Source: Pirellulales bacterium (GTDB lineage Bacteria > Planctomycetota > Planctomycetia > Pirellulales > JAEUIK01). Taken from it: 64,000 bases of DNA. Made by a program: the position numbers and the translations under genes. The notes below the pieces were generated by a model. The model was not told the DNA's origin and searched no databases. It worked only from the letters and a program-made list of their open reading frames with translations. The stretch lies in assembly GCA_019636335.1 (NCBI GenBank), contig JAHBXR010000018.1, forward strand, positions 1-64,000. The letters are read 5' to 3'. Below, one piece after another: positions 46,825 to 55,251 of this stretch (position 1 is the first letter of the stretch; every line of letters begins with the position of its first letter).

Positions 46825-48132
46825 TCAGCCTGGTGGCCTGCGCGCTTGTTGCGGGGCCGGAAGCGCGCGTAAGAGCCAGGCGGCGCGATCGTCGGCGGGC
46901 AGCTTGTCGGCCGTCGGCGGGACGAGCGCCTTGACGAGCACGGTGACCGGTTGGCGCTGGTACTGGATGGGAATGGCCAGCAAGGGCAAGGGGCCATCGG
47001 TCAGCAGAGGATAGCCAGCGTCGCGGCCCTCTTTGTCTTTGAGCAGCGGGGCGTTCGGGAGCGGGGTCAGGTGAATTCCCGTGCCATCGACGTCGAAATG
47101 GCAGGCCAGCGAATCGTAGTGAATCAGCTCGGGAAGGCCGATGATCTTGCCCTCTTCCGTCGTTTGTCCACCGAAGAGCAACCGCAGCGAGCGCCACGAA
47201 CTGTCGATCAGGCTGAGTGCGATGTGTCCTGGTCCCGCGGTGATCGTGCCGCGCGCGGCGACGAGCCGTTCGTTCTCGAGCGACGCCTCTTCGAGCAGGA
47301 CCTCGGCGCTGCCGCGCATCGAGTGGGGAAAGTGCGCCTCGATGGCATTGCGCACGTCGACTTTGCTGAAGCGGCCCCGGATCGTCGTAATCCAGTCGGC
47401 GTTGGTTCCTTCGACCGACTTTACGCGACCGCGGAACTCGGCCTGCGGTCCAAACCAGGGAGCGGCGCTCCAGAGGGGCTCGGCCAGGGCACAGGGGAGG
47501 GGATCCTCTTCGGCGATCAACTCGAAGCGAAACGTGGGGGGATTGGTGCGGCGGTCGCGGTCGACGTGCAGCGTGACCTTGTCGGCGTCGTTGGCGTCGT
47601 TGGTCGAGAAGGTGAGCTCGAGCTTCGTCTCGACGGCACTCGAATCGAGATGGGCCTCGACGGCGTGCAACACGAGGGGTTGCTCGGCGGCATGGGTCGT
47701 CAGCGACGAGGCCGTGATGCGCAATTGCCCATGCGGCAGATTGCCCCCTTGCCGTCGCAGTCGCCGATCGAGCGCGTGCCAGGCGTTGGCCAGGCCGCCG
47801 GACTCGAGCTTGGCATCTTCCAGGTCCAGCGCGATCAGGTCCGCGGTCTGGGTCAGGGTGACACGTTCGGCGCGGGCGATGAGCAGGCCGGTCTCGGGAT
47901 CGCGCAGCTCGAGTTGCACGAGCCGCATCTCGCCGGGACGCAGGTGGTCGATCGCCTTGAGGCTGGTGTCGAGCCCCGTGCGCTCGGCAATAGTGGCCTC
48001 GAAGGCGTCGACATAACCGGGCATGTGCCGCACAGCGGTCCAACTGGCGAGACCCGCCGTGGGGATCACCGCCAACAGCACGAACGCGAGACGAAACAGA
48101 CCGCGCCGCGTTGCTTCGTGAAGTGAGAACAT
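46825..48132 (-). CDS. Membrane-anchored protein of unknown function
   Basis: 435 residues. An N-terminal membrane segment (GLFRLAFVLLAVIPTAGLAS) is followed by a long extracytoplasmic domain with many Leu/Glu beta-strand stretches (LRPGEMRLVQLELRDPETGL, AEVLLEEASLENERLVAARG). It has an AsmA/translocase-like flavour in its beta-rich composition, but I cannot assign a family. The end is Pro/Ala/Arg-rich. It is convergent with modC, 4 bases away, and lies upstream of family A copy 4. Confidence 0.75.
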   Translation of the reverse strand: MFSLHEATRRGLFRLAFVLLAVIPTAGLASWTAVRHMPGYVDAFEATIAERTGLDTSLKAIDHLRPGEMRLVQLELRDPETGLLIARAERVTLTQTADLIALDLEDAKLESGGLANAWHALDRRLRRQGGNLPHGQLRITASSLTTHAAEQPLVLHAVEAHLDSSAVETKLELTFSTNDANDADKVTLHVDRDRRTNPPTFRFELIAEEDPLPCALAEPLWSAAPWFGPQAEFRGRVKSVEGTNADWITTIRGRFSKVDVRNAIEAHFPHSMRGSAEVLLEEASLENERLVAARGTITAGPGHIALSLIDSSWRSLRLLFGGQTTEEGKIIGLPELIHYDSLACHFDVDGTGIHLTPLPNAPLLKDKEGRDAGYPLLTDGPLPLLAIPIQYQRQPVTVLVKALVPPTADKLPADDRAAWLLRALPAPQQARRPPG

Positions 48133-48143
48133 CCTTGCCTCAT

Positions 48144-48238
48144 GTAGGTCAGGTACTCCGTACCTGACACTGTTCGACATGGCTAACTTGATTGATGGCT
48201 AACTCGATTGATTGTCAGGTACGGGGTACCTGACCTAC
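48144..48238. repeat. Nested palindromic repeat, family A copy 4 with internal duplication
   Basis: A 95-base copy with the same arms (TAGGTCAGGTACTCCGTAC...). Its spacer carries a 16-base tandem duplication, ATGGCTAACTTGATTG then ATGGCTAACTCGATTG (48179-48210), making it the longest copy. Its right arm ends 3 bases before the aroC stop codon (minus strand), with nothing between. Confidence 0.9.
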
Positions 48239-48241
48239 TTT

Positions 48242-49381
48242 TTATCGCTCGCGGGCGAGCTGCATGAATTGATCCCAGCGTGCTTTCATTTCGATCAAGC
48301 TGTCGCCGCCGAACTTTTCGATCAGCGCCGCGGCAACCTCGAACGCCACCACGTTCTCGACGATGACGCTGGCTGCCGAGACGGCGCAGACGTCGCTCCG
48401 CTCGTACGCGGCGGGATCGGGTTGCTTCGATTGCAGATTGATCGACTCGAGCGGCTTGCGGAGCGTGCTGATGGGCTTCTTGGCGGCGCGAATCACCAAG
48501 GGTTGACCGTTGGTCATGCCCGCCTCGAGCCCGCCGGCATTGTTCGTGGGGCGCGTGTAGCCGAGCGAAGGGGTGTCGCGTTGCGACTCGTCGTACTGGA
48601 TGGGGTCGTGTACCTGGGAGCCGCGGCGTCGCGCCGCTTCAAAGCCCAGACCGATCTCGACTCCCTTGATCGCCTGCACCGCCATCACGGCCTGCGCCAG
48701 GCGGCCATCGAGCTTGCGATCCCACTGGGCGTGCGTGCCGAGGCCGAAGGGGAGACCTTCGACGCGCACCTCGACGATGCCGCCGAGCGTATCGCCTTCT
48801 TTCCCGCACACATCGATGGCGTGCTTGATCTCGTCTTCGCGCTCGGGATTCAGAATGTAGAGCTCGCTGGCATCACGCCGCGCACGCTGTTCTTCGAGCG
48901 AGCCGGGCAAGGGCTCGGCCGCGATGCCCCCCAATTCGACGACATAACCAAAGGCTGTAATGCCGAACTCGCGGAGCAATTGCTTGGCCAGGGCGCCGGC
49001 CGCCACGCGAACGGTCGTCTCACGGGCGCTGGCCCGTTCGAGCACGCCGCGGATCGAACCGAGATACTTCACCGCGCCGGTCAAATCGCCGTGGCCGGGC
49101 CGGGGGCGTTCGAGATCGTCGAGTCGCTCGAGCTTGTAGTCCTTGTTCACCACCGAGAGCGCGATGGGGCTGCCCAGGGTCTGGTTGCGCCAGATGCCGG
49201 TCAGGATCTCGACGCGATCGGTTTCGATCCGCTGACGCCCGCCGCGGCCATAGCCCCCCTGGCGCCGCTGGAGCTCGAAATCGATCGAGTCTGTCTCGAG
49301 CGTGACTCCGGCGGGGAATCCATCCACCAGTGCCACCAGGCACTTGCCGTGCGATTCTCCGGCGGTCCAATAGCGCAACAT
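48242..49381 (-). CDS. aroC: Chorismate synthase
   Basis: 379 residues. It makes chorismate from EPSP with reduced FMN, the last step of the shikimate pathway. Signatures are GESHGKCLVALVDGFPAGV, RRQGGYGRGGRQRIETDRV, SARETTVRVAAGALAKQLL and the C-terminal CAVSAASVIVENVVAFEVA. Length is normal. It begins at MLRYWTAGESHG. No other aro gene is nearby. Confidence 0.98.
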   Translation of the reverse strand: MLRYWTAGESHGKCLVALVDGFPAGVTLETDSIDFELQRRQGGYGRGGRQRIETDRVEILTGIWRNQTLGSPIALSVVNKDYKLERLDDLERPRPGHGDLTGAVKYLGSIRGVLERASARETTVRVAAGALAKQLLREFGITAFGYVVELGGIAAEPLPGSLEEQRARRDASELYILNPEREDEIKHAIDVCGKEGDTLGGIVEVRVEGLPFGLGTHAQWDRKLDGRLAQAVMAVQAIKGVEIGLGFEAARRRGSQVHDPIQYDESQRDTPSLGYTRPTNNAGGLEAGMTNGQPLVIRAAKKPISTLRKPLESINLQSKQPDPAAYERSDVCAVSAASVIVENVVAFEVAAALIEKFGGDSLIEMKARWDQFMQLARER

Positions 49382-49609
49382 GTTCGTCGACAGCAGGTTG
49401 TGGCAAGGGAGCAGAAGACCGGCGAGGGGCAGAAACTACCCATCTTGACCGATTCTAACCGCAGCGACCGTTGCCGGACAGGTCGGTTCAGAGGGGCCAG
49501 CAGGTCGTTCGGGATGGTTTCGCGGGTCCGGCCACGTGCTATCCTTGCCACGTGGCGTCAGTCGCCGGCAGGGAAACGAGTTCCATCATTCGAGCAGGCT
49601 ATTCCGGTT

Positions 49610-49753
49610 ATGCGCAAGTATCGCGTTTTCTTCGTGATCGTGGCCCTCATCGCCGTCGTATCGCTCTTCGTCTTCCAGATGATGGACGACGGCGCCATGG
49701 AACCGCAATCGGGGGGCGAGCCGCAGCAGGCGATCATCGACGGCGGCGAGTAG
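49610..49753 (+). CDS. Small membrane-anchored protein (47 residues)
   Basis: A 47-residue ORF starting at MRKYRVFFVIVALIAVVSLF and ending in a short acidic tail (MMDDGAMEPQSGGEPQQAII). It is a single-helix protein with a basic N-terminus, so likely anchored inside-out. It is in the same frame as a long antisense ORF over aroC, but this start is 229 bases beyond the aroC ATG and the hydrophobic pattern looks real. Function unknown. Confidence 0.6.
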   Translation: MRKYRVFFVIVALIAVVSLFVFQMMDDGAMEPQSGGEPQQAIIDGGE

Positions 49754-49839
49754 GGCCGGGGGCCTGCCGGCTTTCGGGGTGAGCAAGGGGCGTCGGTTGT
49801 CGGCCTGTGCATGCTTTCGCGCTCGCGCGGCGATTTACT

Positions 49840-50457
49840 CTACAGCCCGAGTCCCAGCGCATCGAGTTGGGTCCGCGTCGACGCGTAGTCGGTGTGCAGG
49901 ATGCCGTGGATGCCCAGTTCGTTGGCGATGTCGACGAACATGGGGCGATCTTCGAGATAGGCTACTTCTTCCGGCGCGGCCTGCGAAATATCGAGCGCGA
50001 TGCGATACATGTCGGCATCCGGTTTGCGGAAGTGGACATAGCACGACGAGACGAAGGCGTCGATAAAGTCGCGCAGCCCGAACTTGCGAATGCGATGCGC
50101 GTTCAGCTCGCGTCCCTCGTTGCTCACGGCGATGACGGTGAGGCCATGTTTCGCCTTTAGTTTTGGCAAATACTCGAGCATGTCGGGCAAGGCCTGCGAT
50201 TGCTCGAACATGAAGTCGACGAAGTCCTGCCGCGCGAAGGCACGCGGCTCGTAGAAGACGATCCGCGTCAGGTACTCGTCGAGCGTGAGCTTGCCTTCTT
50301 CGTAGGTGTCGAAGGTGAGGTGATGCCGCTCGTGCAACTCCTCGTGGTTGAGGCCGAACTGGTCGGCGGCGTGGGCGCGGGCCTTCCGATCCCAGCCATT
50401 GGTAAGCATCACGCCGCCAATATCGGTAAAGAGCGTGCGAATGCGAGGAGCGGGCAT
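49840..50457 (-). CDS. HAD-superfamily hydrolase
   Basis: 205 residues. HAD motif I is LFTDIGGVMLTNG with the nucleophilic Asp; the second Asp of DxD is Gly (TDIGGV), as in many haloacid dehalogenase/epoxide hydrolase-like members. Motif II is VIAVSNEGRE, the motif III Lys is in HFRKPDADMYRIAL and motif IV is YLEDRPMFVDIANELG. A helical cap lies at about 20-95. A phosphatase or dehalogenase-like role is likely; substrate unknown. Confidence 0.9.
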   Translation of the reverse strand: MPAPRIRTLFTDIGGVMLTNGWDRKARAHAADQFGLNHEELHERHHLTFDTYEEGKLTLDEYLTRIVFYEPRAFARQDFVDFMFEQSQALPDMLEYLPKLKAKHGLTVIAVSNEGRELNAHRIRKFGLRDFIDAFVSSCYVHFRKPDADMYRIALDISQAAPEEVAYLEDRPMFVDIANELGIHGILHTDYASTRTQLDALGLGL

Positions 50458-50622
50458 CGTGGGGCTTTCTTTTTTTTCTTGCGCAGGCGCGGAGCCGCAG
50501 AGAGAGATTGATTGCAGGCGGAAGTTATCTAACCGTGTTTCAAATTTATGTCAGGCAGAATGCTGACGATGTATCACCGGCTACGAATCCTCTCTCCGCG
50601 TGAGAACTACTTCCGCAGGCCT

Positions 50623-51090
50623 TTATGGCGAACCGGTATCTCGAGCCGCGATCTCTTGCGCAAGCACCTTTTCGAGCCGTCGTCGGTGCCGTTCGGCGCC
50701 GCTGAAGCGAGCGGCGAGAAAGGCATCGATGATTTCGCCCGCGAGCGAGGGGCCCGTCACGCGCCCCCCCAGGCAGATGATGTTCATGTCGTCATCCTCG
50801 ACCCCCTGTCGTGCGGAGAAGGTGTCTTGGATGAGGGCCGCCCGAGCGCCGAAGACCTTGTTGGCGGCGACGCAGGCCCCCACGCCACTGCCGCAGACGG
50901 CGATGCCCCGTTCCACCTCGCCGCGAGCGACGGCTTCGGCCAGCGGGATGACGTAGTCGGGATAATCGTCGGTCGAAGTGAGTTGCAGGGCGCCGAAATC
51001 GACCACCGCGTGCCCCGCGGCATCGAGCCGTTCGGCCAGGAGTTGTTTCAGCTCGAAGCCACCGTGATCTGTCGCGATGCCGATGCGCAT
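50623..51090 (-). CDS. rpiB: Ribose-5-phosphate isomerase B
   Basis: 155 residues, RpiB/LacAB family, interconverting ribose-5-P and ribulose-5-P. The start MRIGIATDHGGFELKQLL, the base-binding region VERGIAVCGSGVGACVAANK with the active-site Cys, and MNIICLGGRVTG are all visible. It stands alone on the minus strand; the upstream gap (51091-51415) is non-coding. Confidence 0.96.
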   Translation of the reverse strand: MRIGIATDHGGFELKQLLAERLDAAGHAVVDFGALQLTSTDDYPDYVIPLAEAVARGEVERGIAVCGSGVGACVAANKVFGARAALIQDTFSARQGVEDDDMNIICLGGRVTGPSLAGEIIDAFLAARFSGAERHRRRLEKVLAQEIAARDTGSP

Positions 51091-51415
51091 GGAGTTTGCC
51101 GGTTAGGGTGAATCTGCTTGAAAGGGGTTCGATAGCGCTCGCGCACGAAAAGTATGCCGCACCCTTGGCGGTCAGGCAAACTGCGCCAGAACGGCGGCCG
51201 CCGCGCGCGAGGCTTTATGGCGCAAGGCGCCAGGGGCTGAAGATTCTGTATCCCCGGCTCGATTCCTGTAACAGGCCTTGCGACGAACACTTTGCGCGAC
51301 CTTGACGGCTAGGCAAGGTCCACGGGCTCGAGCCTTGATGCCCGTTTGGCTCGCGTTAGGCCCCCCTACCTCACGCCCCCACCCCCGCCTCGATTTCGCC
51401 CCGACGGAGACCACC
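51091..51415. other. 325-base intergenic gap
   Basis: Between the divergent rpiB and a small hypothetical gene. I see only one small hairpin (TGGCGC AAG GCGCCA near 51219) and no ORF or promoter I can defend. Confidence 0.35.
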
Positions 51416-51754
51416 ATGCAATTCTGGAACTGGCTGTTTGGCCGCCGACATGCCGAGCGAATTCGGACCTTGGCCGATCAGCTTGCTCGCGAGTGTGTCT
51501 CGGGAGTTTGGGGGCGAGTCAGCCGTCGTGCTCCGTCGATGAGCCTGGCCGAGGCCCGTGGGTATGTCCGGGCACGAGCCGCATCGGTCGTCCAGGCCGC
51601 GGTGCGTCGCGAGTTGGGGGGGCGCGACGAGCACGTCTGGCAGCCCGATCCCTCGCTGCTGACCAGTGAGACGACAGACGCCGTGGTGCGGCTGGTGTTG
51701 AAGCAGGTGCTCGACACGAAGCCGGCGCTGGTGCCCGTGCGCCGCGCGGCGTAA
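51416..51754 (+). CDS. Hypothetical small protein
   Basis: 112 residues from the ATG at 51416, with GGAGA 6 bases upstream. It starts MQFWNWLFGRRHAERIRTLA and is Arg/Ala-rich, predicted mostly helical. A similar-looking WNW/GRR start occurs on small planctomycete proteins, but I cannot name a family. No membrane segment. Confidence 0.65.
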   Translation: MQFWNWLFGRRHAERIRTLADQLARECVSGVWGRVSRRAPSMSLAEARGYVRARAASVVQAAVRRELGGRDEHVWQPDPSLLTSETTDAVVRLVLKQVLDTKPALVPVRRAA

Positions 51755-51993
51755 GGACTGTCGGCGGCACTCCTTTCGGTGGCTACGCGGACGGGTCTCG
51801 ACGGCCACCCCACCCGTGTGGGGCGCGGGCAGGGTGGGGCGAGGCTCGTTGGTTGACAAACGGCCCGGCCTGTTCTAGTAAGACTCCACGGCCAGCGTTT
51901 TTATTGACGCGGCCGAAGTCCTCAATCGCGAGAGACGCTGTGAGCCGTGATGTTCGGCTTGCAGGGTTCGATTAGCAGACCAGGAGTTGATCC

Positions 51994-52284
51994 ATGTCAC
52001 GGTCCGTCTGGGCGGAACTCGACGAACGCCAGCCGCCGCACGAAATCGAAGTGTTCGAGGAGCGGGCCGTTCCTGAAGTCCCTCCGGTGTCCTCCTCGGG
52101 GGACGAAGAGGCCGATGACGTCGACGACGACGATTTCGACGATGACTTCGACGACGATTTCGAGGAGGAGCTCGACGAAGGCTTCGACGACGACCTGCTC
52201 GGCGACGACGAGGCGAATATCGACGGCGACGACAATATCGACGAGGACGACGAAGACGCCGAATTCGAGGATGATTTCGAATAA
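51994..52284 (+). CDS. Small, extremely acidic Asp/Glu-rich protein
   Basis: 96 residues. After MSRSVWAELDERQPPHEIEV and a Pro linker, the rest is almost all Asp and Glu with a few Phe and Leu (DDVDDDDFDDDFDDDFEEEL). Such tails are likely disordered; proteins like this occur near DNA-repair genes in planctomycetes but are unassigned. It ends 6 bases before the end of nfo, convergent with it. Confidence 0.8.
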   Translation: MSRSVWAELDERQPPHEIEVFEERAVPEVPPVSSSGDEEADDVDDDDFDDDFDDDFEEELDEGFDDDLLGDDEANIDGDDNIDEDDEDAEFEDDFE

Positions 52285-52290
52285 GCGCCG

Positions 52291-53148
52291 TCAGCCGGCA
52301 ATCAGTCCGCGCAGCGTGGCAAGATTGATCGTGTCGAGATCCACACCGTCGCGCATGCCCTTGGGGGTCTCCAGGTACATGGGGACCTTGCGGAAGCGGC
52401 GGTCGTTCATCAACAGGCGAAACGGTTCGAGCCCCAGGCAGCCTTCGCCGATGTGCTCGTGCCGGTCGACGCGCGAGCCCCGTCCCTTCTTGCTGTCGTT
52501 CAGGTGAAACGCCTTGACCCGGTCGATGCCGACGGTCTGGTCGAGGTTCTTCATCGTCTGCGCGTATTCGCTCTTCGTGCCGAAGGCATAGCCGGCGGCG
52601 AAGATATGGCACGTGTCGACGCAGACGCCCAGACGATCGGGATCGCGCACCTGGTCGATGATGCTGGCCAGTTGTTCGAACTTCCAACCGAGCGTGCTCC
52701 CTTGGCCGGCCGTCGTTTCGAGCAGGCATTGCGACTTGATGCCCCGGGTCTGCTTGTGGACCTCGTCGAGTGCTTGGGCGACTCGAGTCAGGCCGGCCTG
52801 CTCGGAGCTGGTAGTGAAGGCGCCCGGATGGGTCACCACGTAAGGGATGCCCAATCGGTCGGCCCGCCACAGCTCGACGACGAAGGCATCGATCGACTTT
52901 TGCCACAGCTCGTCGTCGGGGGCGGCCAGGTTGATGAGGTACGAGTCGTGGGCGATGGGGTGCGCGATCTTCAACTCGCGCAGGGCATTTTGAAACAGCT
53001 CGATGTCCTGATCGGAGAGCTCCTTGGCCCGCCATTGATTGTTGTTCTTGGTGAAGATCTGCACGCAGTCGCAGCCGGTGCGTTGGGCGGCCTCGACGGC
53101 TCGGTAATAACCGCCACTGATCGACATGTGAGCACCGAGAATCGCCAT
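52291..53148 (-). CDS. nfo: Endonuclease IV (AP endonuclease)
   Basis: 285 residues. It cleaves DNA at abasic sites in base excision repair, with a three-zinc site. Conserved blocks are LGAHMSISGGYYRAVEAA, PIAHDSYLINLAAPD, LLETTAGQGSTLGWKFEQL, GVCVDTCHIFAAGYAFGT, KAFHLNDSKKGRGSRVDRHE and HIGEGCLG, containing the His and Glu/Asp ligands. It is a normal length for Nfo. The upstream gene is divergent. Confidence 0.98.
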   Translation of the reverse strand: MAILGAHMSISGGYYRAVEAAQRTGCDCVQIFTKNNNQWRAKELSDQDIELFQNALRELKIAHPIAHDSYLINLAAPDDELWQKSIDAFVVELWRADRLGIPYVVTHPGAFTTSSEQAGLTRVAQALDEVHKQTRGIKSQCLLETTAGQGSTLGWKFEQLASIIDQVRDPDRLGVCVDTCHIFAAGYAFGTKSEYAQTMKNLDQTVGIDRVKAFHLNDSKKGRGSRVDRHEHIGEGCLGLEPFRLLMNDRRFRKVPMYLETPKGMRDGVDLDTINLATLRGLIAG

Positions 53149-53359
53149 GCGTTTTCACCTGGGGATAGGGAGCCAGGACGCCGATGCGGCGGCCAGCGGG
53201 GAGGGCAAGCAGGGTCGGAATTTAACCCGGATTCCGCGCGCTTGCCACACGCTAGTCGGCGGGACTAGAATCGGATCTGATGTGCCGTGGCGCGCGGGTG
53301 ACGTGCGACAGTCCACGGCCCTGCTTCTTCTCGGTGTTCTCTCATCTGGAGATCGACAC

Positions 53360-53851
53360 GTGACTCCTGTGGCATGGATTGTCGTCGGAGCTGTCGCCGG
53401 TGCCTTGGTTGCCATCGCGCTCGCCTGGCGTCCGTTCCGTGCCGCGATGGAAGAAGCCCGTTTTGTCCGCGCGCGCCGTGATTTCCACCAACAGCGCGAA
53501 CGGATCGAGGCCCGCTTTGTCGATCTGGCCAGCTCGAGTGGCCGGCCGCGTGGTCTGCGCTGGATCGATTGCGAATTCGAGAATGACGTGGCCTATGCCC
53601 GCGACCGCCGCACGGGGGAGTTGTCGGCCTTCGTCGGCGTGACGATCGCCTTCGAGGCCATCGAAGGGGGAGGCATGGAGCACGTCGAGGCGGTGGGCAA
53701 TCTTCGAGCGGCGACGGCGGTCTTTCGCCACCAGCGCGCCGGGTGGCAGACGGATGGCCGGGTGGTCTTCAATCTGAATCCCACCGAGGCGATCGCCTAC
53801 TATCACGACCATTTCGAGATGGTAGGGCAGGAACTGGCGCAGCGGGTCTAG
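53360..53851 (+). CDS. Membrane-anchored hypothetical protein
   Basis: 163 residues from the GTG at 53360 (GGAG 9 bases upstream; a longer in-frame ORF overlaps nfo's start and is not supported). It begins with a membrane helix (MTPVAWIVVGAVAGALVAIA), then a soluble part with repeating Arg/Glu and a compact alpha-beta segment (GRPRGLRWIDCEFENDVAYA, VTIAFEAIEGGGMEHVEAVG). I do not recognise the family. Its end overlaps the opposing small gene by 83 bases. Confidence 0.75.
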   Translation: MTPVAWIVVGAVAGALVAIALAWRPFRAAMEEARFVRARRDFHQQRERIEARFVDLASSSGRPRGLRWIDCEFENDVAYARDRRTGELSAFVGVTIAFEAIEGGGMEHVEAVGNLRAATAVFRHQRAGWQTDGRVVFNLNPTEAIAYYHDHFEMVGQELAQRV

Positions 53852-53996
53852 TTCCCTGATGTTGCCGGATCGCCATGGCGAGCTTCACGCGGGCGTCCAG
53901 CAGTTGGCGTTCTTCGGCGCTCATCTCCAGGAAGTCGGCCGCGTCGCCTAATTTCCAGCCCGCCGCCTCCAGCGTCTTACGCTTTGCCGCATCCAT
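53769..53996 (-). CDS. Small protein resembling an XRE-associated antitoxin N-terminal
   Basis: 75 residues starting MDAAKRKTLEAAGWKLGDAA then DFLEMSAEERQLLDARVKLA. This opening is close to a common bacterial family of short proteins (MDAAKRKxLEAAGWKVG) sometimes annotated as antitoxin-like. The last 25 residues are read from the opposing gene and may be irrelevant, since the conserved part stops near residue 47. No partner toxin is adjacent. It lies just downstream of the initiator tRNA terminator on the same strand. Confidence 0.7.
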   Translation of the reverse strand: MDAAKRKTLEAAGWKLGDAADFLEMSAEERQLLDARVKLAMAIRQHQGTRPAAPVPALPSRNGRDSRRSPRWDSD

Positions 53997-54056
53997 CGTT
54001 CGATCCTTCCGGCCAGTTCTATACCGCAAAAAGGCTCGGAAGCTGTAGAAAAAGAA

Positions 54057-54091
54057 AAACCCCTGAGCCGAGCGAGTCGACTCAGGGGTTT
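54057..54091 (-). terminator. Rho-independent terminator of the initiator tRNA gene
   Basis: On the minus strand, AAACCCCTGAG, a 13-base loop, CTCAGGGGTTT, then TTCTTTTTC. It begins 3 bases after the tRNA end, a textbook strong terminator. Confidence 0.93.
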
Positions 54092-54093
54092 AG

Positions 54094-54167
<74 letters not shown>

Positions 54168-54427
54168 TCATGTTTTGATGCACCACCGCGGCCATGGCCG
54201 TGTGGCGTCTGTACCTCAATCATAACCAATCGTCGGTCGAAGTCGAGTCGTCTTTCGAGGAAATCAGGGGAATCGGCCGGTTTTCTCAACCCGATGCGTT
54301 CCAAGCGTTTCGACTTGGAGTTGGTCCTTCCGTTTCGATAAACTTTGCAGCCAGCGAGTGGTCCGAGGCATTGCCACCTGGTGGCTTCGAAAGTGGGTTG
54401 ATTCCCGAGACGGAAAGGTCCCGCATC

Positions 54428-55210
54428 GTGCGTCCGTGGAAGCTGGCCGAGACGAACTACGATTACGTCCGCGCGCACCAGTTCGAGGTGGCGGTGCTGC
54501 CGCTGGGGGCGACCGAGCCCCACAATCTGCACCTGCCCTATGGCACCGACACCTTCGAGGGGGACGCCATCGGCGAGCGAATTTGTGGCGATGCCCATGA
54601 CCGCGGGGCCAAGGTCGTGCTGCTGCCGACCATTCCCTACGGCACGGAGACGAACCAGCGCGCCTTTCCGCTGTCGCTCAACGTCAACCCCTCGACGTTG
54701 GGCCGCGTGATTACCGATCTCGTCGAATCGCTTGTCACGAGCGGGATCCGCAAGATCGTGCTCTTGAACAGCCACGGCGGTAACGACTTCAAGCCGCTAC
54801 TGCGCGAGCTGTATGGCCAGACCGAGGCACATTTGTTCTTGATCGACTGGTTCCGTGCCGTGCGCGACGTGGAGCGCGAGATCTTCGCCGACCCGGGGGA
54901 TCACGCGGGAGAATTGGAAACCGCACTAGGGCTGGCCTACTTCCCGCAGTTCGTGGCACGACGTGACGACGGCAGCCTGATGGCCGACGACGGCGCCACG
55001 GCCGCAACGCGATTCGAGGCGGTGAACCGTGGTTGGGTCTCGATCACGCGCCCCTGGCACCTGCTGACGACGAACAGCGGCGCGGGCAATCCCCACCCGG
55101 CCACGGCCGAAAAGGGGCGGCAGTTGATGGACGTGCTGGCGGAGCGCTTCGTACCGTTTCTGGTTGAACTGTCCCAGACGAAGCTGGATGAGAAGTTTCC
55201 CTTTGCGTGA
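54428..55210 (+). CDS. Creatininase-family amidohydrolase
   Basis: 260 residues from the GTG at 54428; a much longer ORF begins at 54194 but the conserved start is here. Metal-binding motifs are GATEPHNLHLPYGTDTFEG (with Glu, His, Asp) and LLNSHGGN, and the C-terminal DPGDHAGELETALGLAYFP supplies the final acidic ligands. Family members include creatinine amidohydrolase and mycofactocin MftE, and act on cyclic amides or small peptides. It precedes the YcxB-like gene after 41 bases. Confidence 0.9.
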   Translation: MRPWKLAETNYDYVRAHQFEVAVLPLGATEPHNLHLPYGTDTFEGDAIGERICGDAHDRGAKVVLLPTIPYGTETNQRAFPLSLNVNPSTLGRVITDLVESLVTSGIRKIVLLNSHGGNDFKPLLRELYGQTEAHLFLIDWFRAVRDVEREIFADPGDHAGELETALGLAYFPQFVARRDDGSLMADDGATAATRFEAVNRGWVSITRPWHLLTTNSGAGNPHPATAEKGRQLMDVLAERFVPFLVELSQTKLDEKFPFA

Positions 55211-55251
55211 AGCCAGAAAAGAGTCGTCGCAAAAAAATCGGGGCAGCAGCG

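Noticed and set aside
54194-54427. N-terminal extension of the creatininase gene to 54194
   Set aside because: The 78 extra residues have no similarity to the family, whose normal start fits the GTG at 54428, and they overlap the likely upstream region of the divergent tRNA.
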